A DNA stretch of 53,421 bases from an uncultured Paracoccaceae bacterium (GTDB lineage: Bacteria; Pseudomonadota; Alphaproteobacteria; Rhodobacterales; Rhodobacteraceae). The position numbers were made by a program, and so were the translations under genes. Shown piece by piece: positions 1 to 8,290 of the stretch. The DNA lies in NCBI GenBank assembly GCA_913041145.1, contig CAJWHE010000011.1, positions 1-53,421 on the forward strand, written 5' to 3'. The notes under the pieces are model-generated. The model was not told the DNA's origin and did not search any database. It saw nothing but the letters and a program-made list of their open reading frames with translations. How positions within the stretch are numbered: position 1 is the first letter of the stretch; the number at the start of each line of letters is the position of its first letter.

Positions 1-14
1 GTCACTTTCTTTCA

Positions 15-461
15 TTAATTAATACTCGATTTGCTTACAAACTCATCATTTCTCCAATTACCAATTAACTGTGAACCGTCTACTCGGGTTAATGTCCCCT
101 GCCCATGCTTTTCGTCATCCTTCCATTCACCTACGTATGACTCACCGTCAGCAAAGGTGTACGTACCTTGCCCGTAAAACTTAGCATCCTTGTATTCACC
201 TACATAGGAAGCACCATCAGCGTGGGTTAACGTACCCTGACCGTGGAATTTACCATCTCTCCATTCACCTACGTAGCACGCACCGTCTGCACGGGTTAAC
301 GTACCTTGACCATGCCGTTTACCGTCCTTCCATTCACCTACATACTTATTACCATCAGCATAGATACTTGTACCCTTACCATGTGGGATATTATTTTTAT
401 GTTCTCCCTCGTACTCAGTACCATTTTCCGATTTAAGTTTTCCTTGTTGTGTGTCAGTCAT
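15..461 (-). CDS. MORN-repeat protein
   Basis: A 148-residue protein made almost wholly of MORN repeats. Tyr or hydrophobic anchors recur every 23 residues at about 17, 40, 63, 86, 109 and 132, each followed by a G-E-W/Y-K-D-G-K-x-H-G-Q-G-T pattern. There is no signal peptide and no membrane segment, so it is probably cytoplasmic or membrane-peripheral. In eukaryotes MORN repeats often bind membranes or act as scaffolds; in bacteria the role is mostly unknown and I assign none. It is the last gene of a minus-strand run glmU-glmS-Rieske-MORN, 75 nt after the Rieske gene, with an AAGGA ribosome site before its ATG. Its stop codon overlaps an ATG by one base (TAATG) reading off the left edge, so another gene may follow. 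Confidence 0.85.
   Translation of the reverse strand: MTDTQQGKLKSENGTEYEGEHKNNIPHGKGTSIYADGNKYVGEWKDGKRHGQGTLTRADGACYVGEWRDGKFHGQGTLTHADGASYVGEYKDAKFYGQGTYTFADGESYVGEWKDDEKHGQGTLTRVDGSQLIGNWRNDEFVSKSSIN
42..413 (-). repeat. 69-bp tandem coding repeat (MORN units)
   Basis: A run of about 5.4 units of 69 bp, in frame with the MORN gene and coding for 23-residue repeats. Middle units are close to each other at DNA level; the last is degenerate (Tyr replaced by Leu at residue 132). Such arrays can change copy number by slippage or recombination, so repeat number may differ between strains. Confidence 0.8.
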
Positions 462-536
462 AAATTACTAGTCCTTTTCTTTATTAAACCTTGCCATAAA
501 CAGATCTATTTTTCTACGGAAAGTTTAGTGTACCTT

Positions 537-1538
537 TTACCGACCTCCAGCGTCCCGCAATTTTTGCTGAAAGTAAGCAACACCAGCTTCGTGGCGTGGG
601 GAAAGAGGTCCTGGCTTGTATCCACCACTCTCATAGTTTCTTTGAGTAGAGACGCAGATTTCAAAATCTTCTCGTATCACCTCTAGGTTGTCAGCAATAA
701 TTTTTGCACGTTTTGAAGCATTATTTTCGGAAATATCTTCAAAGTAAAAATTATAGATTAACTCGGTTTGATGATGGTTGATAGGGTTAATCCGTGACGT
801 GTTCATTCCCCCGTCAAAGAGAGATAATGTCCAGTTGGGCCACATCCATAACCATTTTCCACGGTAGAACAACCCTTTTCGCGGGGGTGCTGTCATTTTT
901 ACCATCCCTTCTAATGCGACTGTTTCGAATTTTTCAAATTCAATAGCACTATGAAATTTTGGATGTATTCCGGGAATATGATAGCCTTCAACAAAATTAT
1001 CAGTATAAATCTTCCAATTGGCATCAAAGACTAATCTTTCTTCGTGCACCCATTTATATTTTTCGATTGGTTCATCTTTGATTTCGGAGACGAGAGCCCC
1101 TAGCTGCTCCTCAAGAGGCATTTTGGGTAACAATGAGGCAAACAAAAACCCACGCCATTCGTGTAGTTCTACTGTATCTAAAGTCCACTCGTTCTTATTA
1201 AAATCTGGATCATCTCCCCACCAAGGCACGTTTAAGAGGGAACCATCCTCGCCCCAAACCCACTGGTGGTAAGGACACCGGATTGTTGTGCAGTGCCCAG
1301 TTCCCTCTGGCAAAAGACGTGCTCCACGATGACGGCAAACGTTACGAAAGGCCCTCAATCCATCTTTAGTCCTTACAGAAAAAACTTTGTTTCCTGCTAT
1401 TTCTGTTGCAATATAATCTCCTCGATTTGAAAGCCGTGAAGTAGGGCCAAGTAATTGCCAGCTTGCTCCAAAAACCCTATCTATATCTGACAAATGGATA
1501 GTGGAAGAAACATAATTTATCGGATTAAGGTTTCGCAT
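537..1538 (-). CDS. Rieske non-heme iron oxygenase, alpha-subunit type
   Basis: A 333-residue ring-hydroxylating-oxygenase alpha-subunit homologue. The N-terminal Rieske domain has the full C-x-H-x17-C-x2-H [2Fe-2S] site (C68, H70, C88, H91). The C-terminal catalytic domain has the mononuclear iron triad: H187 and H192 in the D-N-x-x-E-x-Y-H-x4-H segment, D291 as the likely third ligand, and D180 as the bridging residue. The protein is shorter than classical aromatic dioxygenase alpha subunits and resembles the group that includes choline and carnitine monooxygenase-like enzymes. The substrate cannot be read from sequence. No reductase, ferredoxin or beta subunit lies nearby, so electrons must come from elsewhere. 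It follows glmS after 42 nt on the same strand and may be cotranscribed with it. Confidence 0.9.
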   Translation of the reverse strand: MRNLNPINYVSSTIHLSDIDRVFGASWQLLGPTSRLSNRGDYIATEIAGNKVFSVRTKDGLRAFRNVCRHRGARLLPEGTGHCTTIRCPYHQWVWGEDGSLLNVPWWGDDPDFNKNEWTLDTVELHEWRGFLFASLLPKMPLEEQLGALVSEIKDEPIEKYKWVHEERLVFDANWKIYTDNFVEGYHIPGIHPKFHSAIEFEKFETVALEGMVKMTAPPRKGLFYRGKWLWMWPNWTLSLFDGGMNTSRINPINHHQTELIYNFYFEDISENNASKRAKIIADNLEVIREDFEICVSTQRNYESGGYKPGPLSPRHEAGVAYFQQKLRDAGGR

Positions 1539-1580
1539 TGGTCTTACTTTCTTGATGAATATTTATTTTTTACTCTAAAA

Positions 1581-3407
1581 CTACTCCACAGTGACTGATT
1601 TTGCTAAATTGCGAGGCTGATCAACGTCTGTGCCTTTGGTCACTGCGGTGTAGTAAGCAAGTAATTGCATTGGAATAGCATAAACAATTGGTGCAAAGAG
1701 GTGAGTAATTTTTGGCATTTCTATAATCTCCCATGAACCCTCCGAAGCAACTTTGGAGCCTTCACAATCTGTTACAAGTATTACCTTACCATCCCTTGCC
1801 ATAACCTCATGCATGTTTGAAATTGTTTTTTCAAATAAATTATTAGTGGGTGCAATTACGACCACAGGAACCTTATTATCTATCAAGGCGATTGGTCCAT
1901 GCTTTAATTCTCCAGAGGCAAAACCCTCTGCGTGTATGTAGCTAATTTCTTTTAGTTTGAGTGCACCCTCTAATGCTAATGGGTGCATCACTCCTCTACC
2001 AAGAAATAACATGTTTGTAATTTTTGAAAGTTTTCGGGAGATTTTTTCAATTTTTGGGCTGGCATCTAAAACATTATTTTGTAAGCTGGGTAAGTAGCGC
2101 AAATTTGCAAGGTAGGTCTGCAATTGAGGGGAGGACAGTTGGTTTTGCTCTGTAGCAATTTTTAGAGCTAAAATTGCAAGTACTGCTAATTGATTTGTAA
2201 AACCTTTTGTGGATGCGACACTGATCTCTGGGCCAGCTAAAATTGGAATCGCTAGATCACTTTCCCTAGCAATGGAGCTTTCAGAAACATTTACGATTGA
2301 GATAACTTTTTTAGCATGTATTTTTGCGTATCGTAAGGCTGCTAATGTATCTGCTGTTTCACCTGACTGGCTTACAAAAATTGCGAGAGTATCTTTTGTG
2401 AGTGGTGGTTCTCGGTATCTAAACTCTGAGGCAATATCAACTTCGACAGGAATGCGTGAAAATTTCTCAAACCAATATTTGGCAGTTGCACATGCCAGGT
2501 AAGCGGTTCCACAGGCAACCATAGTAATTTTTTTGATTTTATCTAAATCCATTTCAGAGCACTTAATTGTAATCGATTTCCCATCAGCTGAGATATATTT
2601 AGTTATAACTCGAGAGAGAGCTTCAGGTTGCTCAAATATTTCTTTCAACATAAAATGTTTAAACCCATCTTTACTGCTCCGGGTCTGATCAGGTTTAATT
2701 TTATTGATTTTGCGTTCAACGAGATTATCTGATTGGTCAAATATCTTAACACTGTTTCTCTGGATGACAGCACAGTCACCTTCTTCTAAATAGGAAATTT
2801 TGTTTGTTAAGGGGGATAGTGCAATAGCGTCAGAGCCAATAAACATTTCGTCATTACCATAACCGATGGCTAATGGAGACCCTTGTCTCGCTGCAATCAT
2901 TAAATCAGGTTCTTCTGAAAAAAGGAAACATAGAGCGAATGCCCCTTGCAATAGTGGCAAAGTTTCTTTTACCGCTTCCGTTGGGTGCATGCCACTTTTC
3001 ATAAATTTGTGTACTAGATGAGCAATAACTTCTGTATCAGTTTCAGATTCAAAATTTGCACCCTCTGCTATCAGCTTAGACTTTAGATCATTAAAGTTTT
3101 CGATTATTCCATTATGGACCACCGCGACTGATGTTCCTGATTGGTGTGGGTGAGAGTTTACAATTGTTGGTGCTCCATGAGTAGCCCACCTAGTATGCCC
3201 AATACCTGATTTACCTGATAGCGGATTACTTACTAAATGATCTGAAAGGTTCAGGAGCTTTCCAACAGACCTTCTCCTATCAAGTTTTCCAAGATTAACT
3301 GTTGCTATTCCAGCGCTATCGTACCCTCTATACTCTAAGCGTTTTAGTGACTCCAAAATAAGAGGAGATACTTCATTTTTACCTAATATTCCTACTATGC
3401 CACACAT
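1581..3407 (-). CDS. glmS: Glutamine--fructose-6-phosphate aminotransferase (isomerizing)
   Basis: Makes glucosamine-6-phosphate from fructose-6-phosphate and glutamine, the committed step to UDP-GlcNAc for peptidoglycan and lipid A. The 608-residue length matches the family (about 609). Cys2 follows the initiator Met (MCGIVG) and becomes the glutaminase nucleophile after Met removal. The N-terminal class II amidotransferase domain covers roughly 1-215, followed by two SIS sugar-isomerase domains (about 285-420 and 455-595). The C-terminus carries the typical DQPRNLAKSVTVE tail. The ATG directly abuts the glmU stop (TGAATG), which predicts translational coupling. No glmS ribozyme is expected here: that element belongs to Firmicutes and there is no leader between the two genes. 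Confidence 0.98.
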   Translation of the reverse strand: MCGIVGILGKNEVSPLILESLKRLEYRGYDSAGIATVNLGKLDRRRSVGKLLNLSDHLVSNPLSGKSGIGHTRWATHGAPTIVNSHPHQSGTSVAVVHNGIIENFNDLKSKLIAEGANFESETDTEVIAHLVHKFMKSGMHPTEAVKETLPLLQGAFALCFLFSEEPDLMIAARQGSPLAIGYGNDEMFIGSDAIALSPLTNKISYLEEGDCAVIQRNSVKIFDQSDNLVERKINKIKPDQTRSSKDGFKHFMLKEIFEQPEALSRVITKYISADGKSITIKCSEMDLDKIKKITMVACGTAYLACATAKYWFEKFSRIPVEVDIASEFRYREPPLTKDTLAIFVSQSGETADTLAALRYAKIHAKKVISIVNVSESSIARESDLAIPILAGPEISVASTKGFTNQLAVLAILALKIATEQNQLSSPQLQTYLANLRYLPSLQNNVLDASPKIEKISRKLSKITNMLFLGRGVMHPLALEGALKLKEISYIHAEGFASGELKHGPIALIDNKVPVVVIAPTNNLFEKTISNMHEVMARDGKVILVTDCEGSKVASEGSWEIIEMPKITHLFAPIVYAIPMQLLAYYTAVTKGTDVDQPRNLAKSVTVE

Positions 3408-4757
3408 TCAGTTATCTTTTGATTTCTTTTTTGACCTAAGGAGAGCAACTAGTTTTTTAACATATCCTGGCTTATTTACTTGCTTCACTCTACCAATAGC
3501 AAGATTTCCACTTGGGATGTCTTCAGTAACAACAGTTCCTGAGGCAGTCATGGACTTATCTCCAACTGATACAGGGGCCACAAGTAACGTATTTGAGCCT
3601 ATAAAGACGTCATTTCCAATTTTTGTAGTATGTTTACTTATACCATCATAGTTACAAGTTATCGTCCCAGCACCTATATTGGAATTCTCTCCTATAGTGG
3701 TATCGCCAATATATGATAGGTGATTAATTTTTGATTTTGCATTTATTGTTGAATTTTTTATCTCAACAAAGTTTCCCACTTTTACGTCTTCGCTTAACTC
3801 GGTTCCTGGGCGCAATCTTGTAAATGGGCCTATCCTCGCTCCTTTAGAAATATGACATCCTTCTAAATGACAAAAAGGTAAAATTTCTGCTCCTGACTCA
3901 ATAGTCACTCCTGGTCCAAAAACTACATTAGGTCCGATACAAGCCTCACGACCTATTTCGGTATCAAAAGAAAAATAGGTAGTCTCAGGTTGGCTTAATG
4001 TCACCCCATTTTCGATTATACGTTCTCGCGCCCTTATTTGGAATGTAAGCTCAGCCGTGGATAACTCAGACCGAGTATTAATACCTAATGTCTCCGGTTC
4101 ATCACAAAACACGGCCTTAACTGATAGATTTTGATCTTTTGCAGCTTTCACGATGTCTGTTAGATAGTATTCTTCATTAGCATTTTTATTGGTAATGCTA
4201 CTCAGTAATTGGAAAAGAATTTTGTTTTCTGTATAAAGTACTCCTGAGTTACAAAGAGTGATCTTTAATTGTTCATGAGTTGCATCTTTGGCTTCTACAA
4301 TGCTGATCAATTGGTCATTTTCAATTATTAACCTACCGTAACTTCTGGGCTGTTTGCTTTTAAATCCTAATATTACCAGATCGGTCCCACGCTCCTTTTC
4401 TTCTATGAGCAATTGGAGAGTTTCCGGAGAAATAAAAGGAACGTCTCCATATAGTATAAGTGTGTTTCCGACAAAGTCCTTCAGTATTTTCTCGGCGCAT
4501 TTAACGGCATGACCGGTACCTTTTTGTTCAATTTGTCTAACAAAACCTATTTCAGGTTCAATTTCACTTATTTCTTTTTCAACTCTGTCGGCACCGTGCC
4601 CAGTTATTACAATTACTCTCTCTGGATCTAATGATTGTGCTGTTCTAAGAGTGTGCATTATCATTGGTGCGCCAGCTATTTTGTGCAACACTTTTGGAAT
4701 CCCTGAATTCATCCTCTTCCCGCGGCCAGCAGCTAATATTACTATTGCACGTTCCAT
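3408..4757 (-). CDS. glmU: Bifunctional UDP-GlcNAc pyrophosphorylase / glucosamine-1-P acetyltransferase
   Basis: Cytoplasmic enzyme that acetylates glucosamine-1-phosphate and then uridylylates it to UDP-GlcNAc. It has 449 residues against about 456 in E. coli. The nucleotidyltransferase motif LAAGRGKRM lies near residues 8-16, with Lys where many homologues have Thr. The uridylyltransferase domain runs to about 230, then a left-handed beta-helix of hexapeptide repeats (about 250-440) forms the acetyltransferase. The C-terminal tail is short and lysine-rich. It is the first gene of the minus-strand glmU-glmS run and is divergent from the HAD phosphatase gene across 118 nt. glmM is not in the window. 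Confidence 0.98.
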   Translation of the reverse strand: MERAIVILAAGRGKRMNSGIPKVLHKIAGAPMIMHTLRTAQSLDPERVIVITGHGADRVEKEISEIEPEIGFVRQIEQKGTGHAVKCAEKILKDFVGNTLILYGDVPFISPETLQLLIEEKERGTDLVILGFKSKQPRSYGRLIIENDQLISIVEAKDATHEQLKITLCNSGVLYTENKILFQLLSSITNKNANEEYYLTDIVKAAKDQNLSVKAVFCDEPETLGINTRSELSTAELTFQIRARERIIENGVTLSQPETTYFSFDTEIGREACIGPNVVFGPGVTIESGAEILPFCHLEGCHISKGARIGPFTRLRPGTELSEDVKVGNFVEIKNSTINAKSKINHLSYIGDTTIGENSNIGAGTITCNYDGISKHTTKIGNDVFIGSNTLLVAPVSVGDKSMTASGTVVTEDIPSGNLAIGRVKQVNKPGYVKKLVALLRSKKKSKDN

Positions 4758-4875
4758 TATTATACTCTTTTATAATTTTATACTTTCATAATCTTATCTT
4801 GCTAGGTTGCAAGTATTGATCTGTAACTTCTGGTTTCATCATATTACAGTGAATGAAAATTTGTAGAATGGAAAA

Positions 4876-5544
4876 ATGATGAAAACAATAATTTTTGATC
4901 TAGATGGTACCTTAGCTGATACAAGCGAGGATCTACTTAATGCTGCTAACAGTTGTTTTAAAAAACTTGGATTAGATGGAACGCTTAATTTGATAGACCA
5001 CTCTCATATAGCATTAAAAGGTGGTCGGGCCTTATTGAAGGCGGGATTTGAGTTAGCAAAAGTAGTTTATAATGAAAGCGATATCACTCGGGAGTACCCA
5101 CTTTTTATTAAAACATATGAAGAAAACTTAAGCGTTCACACATTCTTTTACCCAAGAGTTCGTGAAACCATACTAGCCTTAAAAAATTCTGATTTTTTAG
5201 TTGGTATCTGTACCAATAAACCTGAGTACTTGGCAGAAAAATTATTGGTTGATCTAAATTTCCGTCAAGAATTTGGTTCATTAGTTGGAGCTGATACAAT
5301 AGCATTTAAAAAACCACACCCTGAGCCTTATATTGAAGCTGTTCAACGGTGTGGCGGCGAAGTAAAGAGATCGCTTTTAGTAGGCGATACATTAACAGAT
5401 TATGATACCGCACGCGCTGCAGGCGTTCCAATAGTTTTAGTTGATTTTGGGCCTGGGAAATTTGAAATAAATTCGCTAAGTCCAGATGCTTTCTTATCAG
5501 ATTATCGAGATTTACTCGAAATTTCTAATACTCTAATTCCATAG
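4876..5544 (+). CDS. gph: Phosphoglycolate phosphatase-like HAD hydrolase
   Basis: A 222-residue HAD-superfamily phosphatase. Motif I is F-D-L-D-G-T-L (nucleophile D8, acid D10), motif III supplies Lys in the FKKPHPEPY segment, and motif IV is the VGDTLTD segment. The helical cap between motif I and the core suits the phosphoglycolate phosphatase / Gph group, which removes 2-phosphoglycolate formed by DNA repair or oxygenase chemistry. HAD substrates are hard to read from sequence, so the name is by similarity and by its place beside glmU, an arrangement common in Rhodobacterales. Two consecutive ATG codons (4876 and 4879) could each start it. Confidence 0.85.
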   Translation: MMKTIIFDLDGTLADTSEDLLNAANSCFKKLGLDGTLNLIDHSHIALKGGRALLKAGFELAKVVYNESDITREYPLFIKTYEENLSVHTFFYPRVRETILALKNSDFLVGICTNKPEYLAEKLLVDLNFRQEFGSLVGADTIAFKKPHPEPYIEAVQRCGGEVKRSLLVGDTLTDYDTARAAGVPIVLVDFGPGKFEINSLSPDAFLSDYRDLLEISNTLIP

Positions 5545-5795
5545 TATTTACTTAAAATAAGGTTTTTAGTTTAATTATACGTTCTACAAAAATATTAAAT
5601 ATATCTTCTTAATTTTTTTTGATCTACTTTTTAGCTTTAACTCTTCTTGATCACCAATTTTTTTTTATTAGGTAATTCATGCATATCTTAATATAATAAC
5701 TTCCTTTGTTAATAGGAAAGTAATAGTTTTATTTATGGTTGATCATGTTTTATTTTGCTATAAGTGTGTTTAGGTTCAGCAATCAAGAGGCTTTA

Positions 5796-6992
5796 ATGGA
5801 AGAAATTTTTGATGGAAGTTTTACTCAACAAGAACCAATTTCAGAAATTGCCATATCAGCAGCGCTTAAGGTGCTACGATCTGGTAGATTGCATAGATAT
5901 AATGTTATTGAGGGTGAGGTTTCTGAGACAACATTATTAGAGGAAGAGTTTGCACGTTTAATTGGCTCCAAGTACTCGCTAGCTGTTGCATCAGGTGGAT
6001 ATGCTATGGGTTGTGCTTTAAGGGCGATAGGAGTTAAAGCTGGAGATTTTGTTTTATCAAATGCATTTACTTTAGCACCAGTTCCGGGAGCTATAGCAGG
6101 TGTTGGTGCTCAACCTATTTTTGTTGATACTGTAGATAATTTAACAATAGATTTAGAAGATTTAGAACTAAAAATTAAAAGCTCTAGTTCAAAAGTATTG
6201 CTGCTTTCGCATATGCGAGGTCACATCTGTGATATGGATAAATTAATGGCAATTTGTAATTTACATGAGATAAAAGTAATTGAAGATTGTGCTCACACTA
6301 TGGGAGCTTCCTGGGCTGGTATTCCTTCTGGACGTCATGGGGTAATTGGCTGTTATTCTTCTCAAACATATAAACACCTTAATTCTGGGGAGGGGGGGTT
6401 ATTAGTAACAGATGACGATGAGATTATCGCTAGAGCAATAATCTTGTCTGGGTCCTATATGCTTTATCAACAACATCGATCTATTCCAGATTCGGCTATA
6501 TTCGAAGAGATCAAACTTCAAACTCCCAATATTTCTGGACGCATGGACAATCTTAGGGCGGCTATCCTAAGGCCACAACTTAGTGATCTAAGTGATAGAG
6601 TTTTTCGGTGGAATGAACGCTATAAGGTGATTGAAGAAGGACTTAGAAACGTACCTATAATAAAAATTATAGAACGAAGTGAAAATGAATCTTATGTTGG
6701 ATCATCTTTGCAGTTTGAGATACCAAAAACGAGTGGCAATCAAATAGAGCTTTTCTTAAATGGTTGTATGAATAGAGGGGTCGAACTGAAATGGTTTGGG
6801 GCCAGTGTTCCAAAAGCATTTACATCAAAATATGATAGTTGGGCATATGTTGAACCTCAAGAGCTCGCAAATACTGATAGAATACTTTCGGGCCTTATTG
6901 ATATGCGTTTGCCACTGACTTTTAGTTTAAAGGACTGTCAGATCATTGCTAGAATTATTTCTAGCGAAGCTATGAAACTATCCAGGGTGTAA
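5796..6992 (+). CDS. DegT/DnrJ/EryC1/StrS-family PLP aminotransferase
   Basis: A fold-type I PLP enzyme of 398 residues. The Schiff-base Lys is K193 in the S-S-Q-T-Y-K-x5-G-E-G-G motif typical of the family, and D164 in the VIEDCAH segment contacts the PLP ring nitrogen. Family members usually transaminate keto sugars or inosose for glycans and aminocyclitols; the substrate here is not readable. I start it at the ATG at 5796, which has AAGAGG five bases upstream; an in-frame ATG at 5739 lacks any ribosome site and adds 19 poorly conserved-looking residues. The gene stands alone. The 251-nt space before it (5545-5795) is very AT-rich with homopolymer runs and holds no gene I can support. Confidence 0.88.
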   Translation: MEEIFDGSFTQQEPISEIAISAALKVLRSGRLHRYNVIEGEVSETTLLEEEFARLIGSKYSLAVASGGYAMGCALRAIGVKAGDFVLSNAFTLAPVPGAIAGVGAQPIFVDTVDNLTIDLEDLELKIKSSSSKVLLLSHMRGHICDMDKLMAICNLHEIKVIEDCAHTMGASWAGIPSGRHGVIGCYSSQTYKHLNSGEGGLLVTDDDEIIARAIILSGSYMLYQQHRSIPDSAIFEEIKLQTPNISGRMDNLRAAILRPQLSDLSDRVFRWNERYKVIEEGLRNVPIIKIIERSENESYVGSSLQFEIPKTSGNQIELFLNGCMNRGVELKWFGASVPKAFTSKYDSWAYVEPQELANTDRILSGLIDMRLPLTFSLKDCQIIARIISSEAMKLSRV

Positions 6993-7038
6993 AAGTTGGT
7001 ATATAAAAGGATAGACTTTTTTCTAATTAATATATAAA

Positions 7039-7052
7039 TGAACAAACGTTCA
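7039..7052. promoter_or_regulatory. Candidate repressor operator before the leucine-degradation operon
   Basis: TGAAC-AAAC-GTTCA is a perfect 5-bp inverted repeat with a 4-bp spacer. It lies 17 bp before the ivd ATG and directly after TATAAA (7033-7038), which could be a -10 element. The size and symmetry suit a TetR-type dimer. No regulator gene is adjacent, so the partner protein is unknown. Confidence 0.5.
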
Positions 7053-7069
7053 ATTAATGGATTACTGTG

Positions 7070-8233
7070 ATGTTTAACAATTCTATGACTTTTGATTTAG
7101 GTGATGACGTTAATGCTCTTCGAGAGACTGTCAACAAGTGGGCTCAAGCACGTTTGAGGCCAATAGCAGTGAAGATTGATAAAGATAATCAATTTCCAGC
7201 AGAGTTATGGCGGGAAATGGGGGACTTAGGATTTCTTGGAGTTACTGTTGGTGAGGATTACGGTGGTGCCGGTATGTCATATCTTGCGCATGTTATTGTT
7301 GTGGAAGAAATCGCCCGAGCATCTGCATCGGTTTCTCTGAGCTATGGCGCGCATTCTAACTTATGTGTAAATCAAATAAATTTGAATGGAACAGAAGAAC
7401 AAAAGAGAAAGTTTTTACCCAATTTATTGTCTGGGGTGCATGTTGGATCTCTTGCAATGAGTGAGGCTGGGGCAGGTTCTGATGTAGTGTCAATGCAATT
7501 AAAAGCAGAAAAGCGGAATGATCATTATAAACTTAATGGGTCCAAATATTGGATAACGAATGGCCCTGACGCTTCAACGTTAATTGTTTATGCCAAAACT
7601 AACCCAGAGCTCGGCTCTAAGGGAATTACTGCTTTTATAATTGAAAAAGAAATGCATGGTTTTAGTTCAGGCGCTCATTTTGATAAATTAGGAATGCGAG
7701 GGTCAAATACAGCCGAACTAATTTTTGATGATGTCAAAGTGCCATTTGAAAATGTATTGGGTGAGGAAAATAATGGTGTAAAAGTGTTGATGTCGGGACT
7801 CGACTATGAGCGGGTAGTTCTTGCAGGTATAGGTACTGGGATTATGGCTGCCTGTTTGGACGAAGTAATGCCTTATGTATCACAACGAAAACAGTTTGGA
7901 GAGCCAATCGGTAGTTTCCAATTAATGCAAGGAAAGATTGCTGATATGTACACCGCAATGAATTCAGCTAGGGCGTATGTATATGAAGTTGCTAAAGCTT
8001 GTGATAGGGGAGAAGTAACCAGACAAGATGCTGCAGCATGTGTATTATATTCATCGGAAGAGGCTATGAAACAGGCTCATCAAGCTGTTCAAGCAATGGG
8101 TGGTGCTGGGTTTATGGCGGATTCGCCCGTTGCACGACTTTTTAGAGATGCAAAACTTATGGAAATAGGAGCAGGCACATCAGAAATAAGAAGAATGTTA
8201 ATAGGTCGAGAACTTGTGGAAAGTATTAATTAA
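7070..8233 (+). CDS. ivd: Isovaleryl-CoA dehydrogenase
   Basis: FAD enzyme oxidising isovaleryl-CoA to 3-methylcrotonyl-CoA, the third step of leucine breakdown, passing electrons to ETF. It has 387 residues from the ATG at 7070; a GTG lies one codon earlier. Acyl-CoA dehydrogenase hallmarks are visible: AMSEAGAGSDV for flavin and substrate binding, YWITNG, and the C-terminal GGAGF and GTSEI segments. Glu in the LDYERVVLAG segment (about residue 247) occupies the position of the catalytic base known from human IVD, which separates it from other acyl-CoA dehydrogenases. It is the first gene of ivd-mccB-mccA-mvaB-liuC. Confidence 0.97.
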   Translation: MFNNSMTFDLGDDVNALRETVNKWAQARLRPIAVKIDKDNQFPAELWREMGDLGFLGVTVGEDYGGAGMSYLAHVIVVEEIARASASVSLSYGAHSNLCVNQINLNGTEEQKRKFLPNLLSGVHVGSLAMSEAGAGSDVVSMQLKAEKRNDHYKLNGSKYWITNGPDASTLIVYAKTNPELGSKGITAFIIEKEMHGFSSGAHFDKLGMRGSNTAELIFDDVKVPFENVLGEENNGVKVLMSGLDYERVVLAGIGTGIMAACLDEVMPYVSQRKQFGEPIGSFQLMQGKIADMYTAMNSARAYVYEVAKACDRGEVTRQDAAACVLYSSEEAMKQAHQAVQAMGGAGFMADSPVARLFRDAKLMEIGAGTSEIRRMLIGRELVESIN

Positions 8234-8290
8234 GGCAACTAATAAGCGTAGTGATTTTAAAGAGTAGAACTTAGATATATTGAGGTAAAA

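Noticed and set aside
1-15. ATG at position 15 on the minus strand overlapping the MORN stop (TAATG)
   Set aside because: Only five codons are inside the window, too little to call a gene, though the junction is suggestive.
4798-4813. CTTGC/GCAAG hairpin between glmU and gph
   Set aside because: A 5-bp stem in a 118-nt divergent region is expected by chance.
5739-5795. N-terminal extension of the DegT gene from ATG 5739
   Set aside because: No ribosome site there, while ATG 5796 has AAGAGG at good spacing.
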